DNA of 64,000 nt, from assembly GCA_012845835.1 (NCBI GenBank), contig JABAKD010000025.1, positions 8,113,338 to 8,177,337 on the forward strand. The letters are read 5' to 3'. The DNA comes from Undaria pinnatifida (Eukaryota > Sar > Phaeophyceae > Laminariales > Alariaceae). The translations under genes and the position numbers were made by a program. The notes beneath the pieces were generated by a model that did not search any database, was not told where the DNA came from, and saw only the letters and a list, made by a program, of their open reading frames with translations. This document shows, one piece after another, positions 54,901 through 62,942 of the stretch. The first letter of the stretch is position 1. Every line of letters begins with the position of its first letter.

Positions 54901-57900
54901 TTTTTTGGGGGGGGGGGGGGGCTACTCACTTGGAATTAGAGTGGGGGGAAAAAATGCAGCAAGGGTCTAGGGGGCGCACTTTTCGGGCCAAACAAAGCGT
55001 TTTTGTTTGGTTGAGCCCTTCAGCTGAGGAACTACCGATTAGTCCGACACTTTCACGAGTATACGTACTTGTTTTGGGAGTACTGGTCGGATTGCGCGAA
55101 CGAATGCCTTCGAAGTCATTCTTCGGGTGAGAAATTGAGCTAGCTCCTCATGTTAGGAGCTCAGAAACTTCTCAGAATCTGCCGCGCCCCCTGCCGTGGG
55201 ATGAACCACTCGCGGGTAACGGTCGGGTCGGGTCAAAGGAGGCGCATTCGAGAGACCTCACGGGTCGGAACGGCTCGGATCGGGAACTTTTCAATTCTCA
55301 CCGGGGGCGGGTCAGGTCACCTGAGCCGTGAAACAAGCCGGGTCTTTGTGTTTGGACAGCTTACGTTCAATTAGAGCGAGAAAAAAAAAAAAAATCACCT
55401 CTACCGCAGCATGCACAGTAACCAACATTGTAGGAAAGGCGTTCTTCTTACCTCATCTTTAGGAGATCTCTCCGTTCGTGATGCCCGGAATCCCACAGGA
55501 GCAAGGCGTCCCAGGGTGTAGAAACCCGGTTCGGGCTTGATCTGGCAAAAACGGGAACAAGGCAGGAAACACAACATATATTGAAGAAGTGAGGGACGGA
55601 GTAGAAATAAGCAAAAGAAGAGAGGAACCGGGGGGGGGGGCGAGAGGAGGAACCAACTCGAGCTCGAGGCTAACTATCGAGCGCTGCCAACTTGTGTTGG
55701 CTTGATGAGGCGACATCGGAACGGAAACAAGCTGAATAAAATAGGGGGAAGTAATAGCGAGTGGGGCGTTGGGGGGGGGGGGGGGGGGTACTCATGTGTT
55801 GCTTGCCTTAGTCATTTGAGCATTGACCACGCATCTCTTTCGAGACGGGGCACCGTTCCTACTCCTAATAGAGACATCTCCATATTTTGGGCGCTCATTA
55901 CGCTTCTTACATATAAACCGTTTGCTTATCCTATCCGCGTCCTGTTTCACCGTCTGCGGCCACCAGTTATCTCCTAGGATAGCGATCGTTTTCTCGCTAC
56001 TCTCTAGTCTACAAAACTCTTCCATGTCCCATACGTCTAATTTCCTCATCTCTTCCTCTAACGCATCCCGTTTCTCCTTGTATATTTCACATTCTCCAAC
56101 AATGTGAGTCCTACTCTCTATTGTTGTGCCACACGGGGACAACAATACATCCACGTCCTCCTCCTCGCGACTACTGGTGTATCTCTTTCTTCTTTCTGGT
56201 AGGTCCAGGTCCCTACACGAAATCGCAGTTTCATATTTTTCGCGCAGGCCATTGGGCCGTGCAATACATTTTCATTCCAATATCGTCCCTCGACCCTCTG
56301 TATGTCCCTCAAGTGTTTCTCCTCGTTCACCTTATATCTTAGCGCTAGCCTTTCCCTTTCTTCTATCCTTTGTATTACTCCTGTCTTGTACCCGCTATAC
56401 CTCTTCACGGTCTCCTCGAAAAATCCTTCCACATTTTCTCGACCACGTTTTTCTCGTCTTATCAAAGCTCGCCCTTTGGTTATTTTCTCCCATAAAGCCC
56501 TATCACCTATGGATGGCAACTTCTTATCTGAAATATCCCTTACTTTATATTGCCATTTCAACTTTTATCAAGTCTACATTTGTTTTAAGCGGGTACAATC
56601 TTAGTTCTGCTTTCAATAATGTATTCCTCGGGTGTGGGCGGGGGGGTGTACTCAGTTTGTGCATGGCCGTAGTCGCATGACCATAGACTCTCGCATCCCT
56701 ACCGTGCCGGGACGGAGCACGTCGGATTTTCACCAACCGGGCAGACATTGCTTGCACCAAGCGCGCAGCGCCGTGAGGTGCTCGGCGAGTCGCATGAAGG
56801 GTGAACTGCATCCTTCGAAGAAGCACTCGTAAGACGGACTTAGGCACCATGTGGCTACTTGCTTATTGGTGACAGCGGCCAATTAGTTACTTTGTTTTCT
56901 AGTGTGGCCATTCCAGAGACAGCATTGGGTTGTTGCTGTTGTTGTTCTCACATTAACTCGCATAATCAATTCCGTGGTCACAGGACAGGCTCCAGTCACT
57001 CTGGAGCTGAGGAATACCCCGGGGAAAAACACAAACAAACCAAGGTGGTACACGCATATATCACAGCTGACGCAATTCATGCCTCCACCAGAAACATATA
57101 AAAGTGAAATCGGGAGTCAGCCTACGATGTGCCAGGTGATTACTGGTGCATACGTCTCATTACTCGCGCCTGGAAAAACCGACTATACCGCTGGCCACCC
57201 AAGAAAGACTACCACGTATATATTGCACGTAGTACCTATCACCACGCATACGCACGACAGACAAGTCAATTGGAAAAAAGAAAGGGAAAGAAAAGAAAAA
57301 AGGGCAAAAGAAAGGAAAGAAAAGACAAGAAAGTGCAAAAACGAAAGGAAAGGAAAGAAAAGAAAAGACAAGAAAAGCAAGAAAAGATACGACAAGAAGA
57401 GGAAGCAAGGAAAGGAAAAGACAAAAAAATGTCATACTATTAATAGCAGACCCTAGGAACTAACTAAAGACGGCATTGGGCTCATAGAGGGTATCAAGTG
57501 CATCATCAATGGCACTGAGGAGAGAACGCAACATGTCGAAAGAGTCAGGGCGGTCTTACGCTATCTTGTGACGGCCAATGGAAGGCCCACAAATTTCAAG
57601 ACGATGATGGCCAGATCCAGACTTCAGTCTCTTGGGCATGACGCCCCCTCTTCCCCCCTCCCCTCCCCCCCCTAACCCTTCTCCTCCTTCCCCCCTCCCC
57701 CCCCCTCCCCCCCTCCCCCCTCCCCCCCTCCCCCCCTCCCCCTTCCCCCCTCCCCCCCCCCCCCCCGACCCCCCCCCTCCCCCCTCCCCCCTCCCCCCTC
57801 CCCCCGGCCGCTTAAAGATGGCGACGGTGGATGGCGTTACCACAGCCTTTGCGCGTCGCTCTGCAGCTTTGCGTCTCTCCGTTTCACGCCAATTCCGCAT

Positions 57901-60900
57901 GAACAACTCGGCTCCCTCCTTTACTCGTCGAAACCATCTGCCGGCCTTCTGAGCAGCCTTTCGCGACCCTTCGAATTTCATTCCAAAGACGGACACATCC
58001 TCCTTTAGATGAACCAACCTGTTCTTCTCTTGCCCCCCTGAGTAGCCCTTACCCCCAACAAGCTCCCCAAACATCACCCTCTGTGGCAGACGCTCCTCCG
58101 CCATACGTGCTATGAATCCCGCAAACAATATCCTCCGTTTGCGCACTATCGCCTCTATGCTCTCGCAAGCTGTCTTGGCAAGCGCGTCGGCGTACGATAG
58201 GGTGTGGTCGTCGCGCTTTCGTTTCCGCCATCCGAGGCATCGGAGGAGCATGGAGTGGTGAACCCGTTGTAGCCTGTCATAGTCAGGCTTGTTCGGGCTC
58301 CACGTCATGCAACCGCAAAGCAGTGTCTCGACCGCCTCAGCTTTCAGCAACCGCACCTTCAACCGTAAGCGCACACCCGGGCGACCATAGGTTTCCATCT
58401 TGTACCGCTGGAAGCACGCCCAGGCCCTCTGAAGTCGCCGCGTTACATTAATGCCAAGCTCTCTGTCTGCGTGATAGCCCCGCCCGAGTACACAAACTCG
58501 ATTGTTTGTATACCTGGCCGACTGCATTGATTGTGAACGACACCTTCCCCCCGCCTTTGGTTTGCAGGCACATAATCTCTGTTCTCGCCTCGGAGACCGT
58601 ACACCCCAACGACGAGCACGCACTCACGATCACCTTCATCATCCTTTCCAGCCCTTCTGATGATCGTGATACGATGCCCGCATCATCAGCGTATAGCATA
58701 CCCCACAATCTCTGCATCTCCTCCCCCTCCTTTCCCCTCCACCCGTTGACTTTGCTCGTGCGTGAAGTGCCCTTCTTCTCGCCTTTCTCCTTTCGTTGGA
58801 GCTGCACCATGTTGTCCGTGATGGCTGCATCAGCGAGGAAGCGTTTATCGGCCACACGCAGTACCACCGTCAAAAACATGTTGAACAGTAGTGGCGCGAG
58901 CACGCATCCTTGCCGGAGACCTTGCCCCACGTCGAACTTACCCGAGCACTCTCCATCATGCAGCCGCACGCATGCTTGCATACCGTCGTGGAATTCGCGG
59001 GTGACGCCGAGCATTCTCGGTGGCACGCCAAAACGAGCAAGGACATCCCACAGAAGGGTTCGGTCGACGGAGTCATATGCTTTGGTGAGGTCGACTAAGC
59101 ACAAGTACGAGGGGGTGTCCTTCTTCCGCGCCAGTTGCAGCAGTCGTCGTACTACGAACATCATGTCAACCATCAAGCGTTGGAGTCTGAACCCACGCTG
59201 TTCCTCCGGCAGAATGTTCTCGCGTTTGCATTAGTCACTCAGGCGACCCGCGATGACTTTGAGGAGTACTTTGCCGGCGTGAGCCACGAGGGAGATGCCA
59301 CGATAATTGCCACACTCAGTCCGATCTTTCTTCTTGTGAAGCACCTTAATCGTTGCATCTTTCCATTGTTGTGGCACGCCACCTCCCCTCCACACAGCGA
59401 CGATGATATCCTGGAATTTTCCGAGAGTGTTCAATTCTCTTTCGTTGGCCAAAACCTTCACGAGCTCGGCCGGGAGACCATCGGGCCCTACCGCCTTTCG
59501 GTTCGCCAACGCACGGATCGCCTCCTCTACTTCGTACCTAGACGGGACATCGTCCTGTGGTCTGCACGGGGGGCACCACTTAAGCTCGTCCACAATGCTC
59601 GGGTCAAGGGTCGGCGACTTGGTGTTAAAGCAATTTGTGAAACCACCTCACCCACCGCTCGAGGATGAGGGCATTATCCCGCAGCAATCGACCTTCCTCG
59701 TCTTTGATGTACTGCGAGTTAAACGTCCTCTTCCCTTCCACATCCATCCCCTTTAGGTGTTTGTAGAAGCCAAATTGATCACCTTTTCGGATACGCCCTT
59801 CGAGTTGGCTAACGTAATCTTCGAAGAACCTCTGTACAGCTTCCGCCTGCGTGCGTTTCAGCTGTTTGGTGGTCGCCTTCAAGGCTCGCCGTAGACAACG
59901 ATCGTTTGGAGCAGAACGGACCCGTTTCCTCGCGTCGTCCCTATCATGCCATCGTGCGTTCTTATAACTGTGTGACTGCCTCGTGGGTGCCTTACCGTAT
60001 TCACACCACGTGATGCGATCACGCCCCTTGTGCGGAGTTAGGGTTCTCCACCCCGCACAATATGATCTACATAAATCGATAACTTTCATGGTTACCGCCA
60101 AACGAAAAAAAAAAAAAAACGGCACCCTGGTTGTCTATTAATAGCTCACGCAGTGATTGGCGTGTTTTACAGCGTCTTTGCCAACCAACGCCAACCCCAA
60201 TATACACATAATGCGTCCGTGCCAACCGAGGCCAACTACTATATATAGGAGGAGGGGGTGGGGACAGGAGAGAAACCAAAACACCCTCGCGCCTACTTCG
60301 GTCAAGTACCGCCAATGTGTTCTTAGTTATGGGAATGCGTGTTCTCACCAGCAGTAATGTTCAAGTGGGTTTTCACCGTAGGCATGTTATAACATGTGTT
60401 CTAACTCTTGCCCGTGTGTCCCTTCATGAAGTCACGCCGACGTGTGCTCCCCACCTCCCCCCTCGTCCACCCCTCCTTTCCTCCCTCCACTACCTCCACC
60501 CCATCCCCTCGCCCCTCATTTCCCCTCCCTACGCCCCAACCCCCCCTTCCTTTCCCCCCTGCCACATAACAGGCCAATTCATCATAATTGTCACGGTGGC
60601 TCTCACCTTGCCGAGCGAGTGCACCTGCACCACACCAACATTTATCGGAAATTTCTTGCCGGATGTAAATCTCCTCAGCTCCCCCCGCGCCCGTCGGTAA
60701 GCCTTGACCCTGGCCACCTTATCCCCGCGGCGGTCCCACGCTTCTCCCGTATCCTCCCCCCCCCCCCCCCCCCTCCTCCGCCCCCGGGGACATCTACACC
60801 GCCTCCGCCCCCTCCCACCATTCCATCATCGTCGTCCATATCGCTCGCACCCACACCCACGCTCGAAGCAGCGTCTCCGAACTGCTGCCCCATCGAAAGC

Positions 60901-62907
60901 GGGGACGGATTAGGGACAAATCCCCCCCCGGGGAGGAAATCCCACGCGCCCCCCCCTCCGCCCCCGCCACCACGGTTGAGGGGGGGTGTGGAAGTTAAGC
61001 TCCCCCCCCCTCCCCCCGTGCTCCTGACCCCGGGAAGGGTAGACGGGGACGATCGCCCCCCACCCCCTAGGTCAAATATCCGACCGTTAAGCATGGATCC
61101 TGTTACGGATCTTGACCCAACGGATCCTGACACCACACTGTCGTTATCGCCGCCACCACCCCCCCCCCCTCCATCGCTGCCGCTGCTGCTGCTTCCCCGA
61201 CCGCCGTCGAAGCTCTCTCCGGAAGCAAGCGAAGGCATCATGTCGAACGCTGAAAATGCTCGGGACGAGGACATGGGGCTCTCCGTGCGTCGGCCCGACT
61301 GAGATAGGGCACCCCCTCGCGCTGTGAAGGAGGAAGAAGGGACCCCCCCGCCGCTGCTTGGGGCTGCTGCCACCGCCGCCGCCGCTGCTGCTGCTGCTGC
61401 TGCTACTGCGGATGATGATAGACCTCCCCCTCCCCACATTGATGTGGGTTCTCCGGCCCCAGGGGATGGGGAACCAGATGACCCCGCTGTAGGATGCCTT
61501 CGACGATCCATGAAACTCCCGCCATTGCCGATATTGTTACCGTTATCGTTACCCTTTTTGATATCATTACCGATACCGGTACCGATATTGCTGCCGATAC
61601 CGATATCGCTACCGACAACGCCACCGTTATCAATATTACCACCATCACTACCACGAAGGGCGGGTGTTCCTGGGGCTAAAGTTTTCTCACTAGCATTTCC
61701 ATCGCCATCACCATCATCACGGTGGCGACCATCATGGGAGTTCCACCCACTACTGCCAGCGGCCGCAGACCCGGGACCTATGGCGGAGGTAGTGATGGTC
61801 GTGGGGGGAGGGGAAGAAACCCCACGCCGATCCAAAAACGGCTGCCGCTGCCGCTGCCGCTGCAGCTGCTGCCGACGATGTTGCTCCTGATCTTGCTGAA
61901 CCCTCGGAGAGGTCGGAGACGACGACAGGGATGGAGGGAGAGGAGGTGAGGGATGTCGTGGTAACATCTGAGCGCGGTACTTGCTACCGTCGCCACTGCT
62001 GCTGCTGCTGCTGCTGCTGCTACTTCCACTGCGACCCACCCCGTCCTCCTCCTCCCCCTCTTCTCCCCCCTCCTCGTCTTCCTCGCCCTCGTCCTCCTCC
62101 TCGTCCTCGTCCTCCTCCTCGTCCTCCTCTTCCTCCTCGTCCTCCTCCTCCTTCTCTTGCCCGCCGTTTCCTGCAATGTGATATCCTTCTCCCACCCCCA
62201 CGCCCTCTTCCTTTCCCACCTGCTTCTGATCGTTTCCCGTATCGCCATACTCCGTTCGTCCTTCATCTCCTCCGTCTTCTGAAGGGAGTCTTAGTATCTT
62301 CGCGAACAAGAAGGGGCCGAGGAGCGGGAACAGGAGGGGGGGCAGGGGGGTGGGGGGTAGGGGAGGGAAAGGTGATGGTCACTACTGCAGTCGGGAACTA
62401 CTGCTATAAGATAGAAACCACTACTGCAGACGTGCAGCACTGATAAATGTACTAACCCTAACTTCAAGTTATTGTTCCCGAAAATATGGGTCCACGATTA
62501 GCAAATCAAGCGTACCTGTGCTGGGGGCAGATCACCGTCCGAGCTGTCGTCGCTGTCGTCGCTGTCTTCTTCCTCGTTATCCTCCTCCTCTTCCTCCTCC
62601 TCATCCCCTCCCTCATTTCCCGCGTAACTCCCAGCTGCTTGCTCACCCAACTCCTCCTCCCCCCCCCTCTTCCCCCTCCTCCCCCTCTTCCTCCTCCCCT
62701 CCTTCCTCCTCCTCCTCTTCCTCTTCCTCCTCCTCCTCCTCCTCCTCCTCCTCCCCCTCCTCCTCTACCACCTTCTCGTCAATTCCCTCCCTTTCCCCTC
62801 CCGGGGGCACACTCTCAACACCCCCTCCCATCCTCGAGTAAACACCGCCTCCGTATTGGTCACGCTCCTTCCCTCCCTCTTCCTCTTCTTCCTCCTCCTC
62901 TTCCTCG

Positions 62908-62942
<35 letters not shown>

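Noticed and set aside
57632-57952. Plus-strand Pro-rich frame
   Set aside because: Antisense of the C-rich tail of the LINE open frame.
60442-61302. Plus-strand Pro/Ser-rich frame of 286 codons
   Set aside because: Antisense of exon 2; the Gly/Ser-rich minus frame has splice borders and leads into FYRN.
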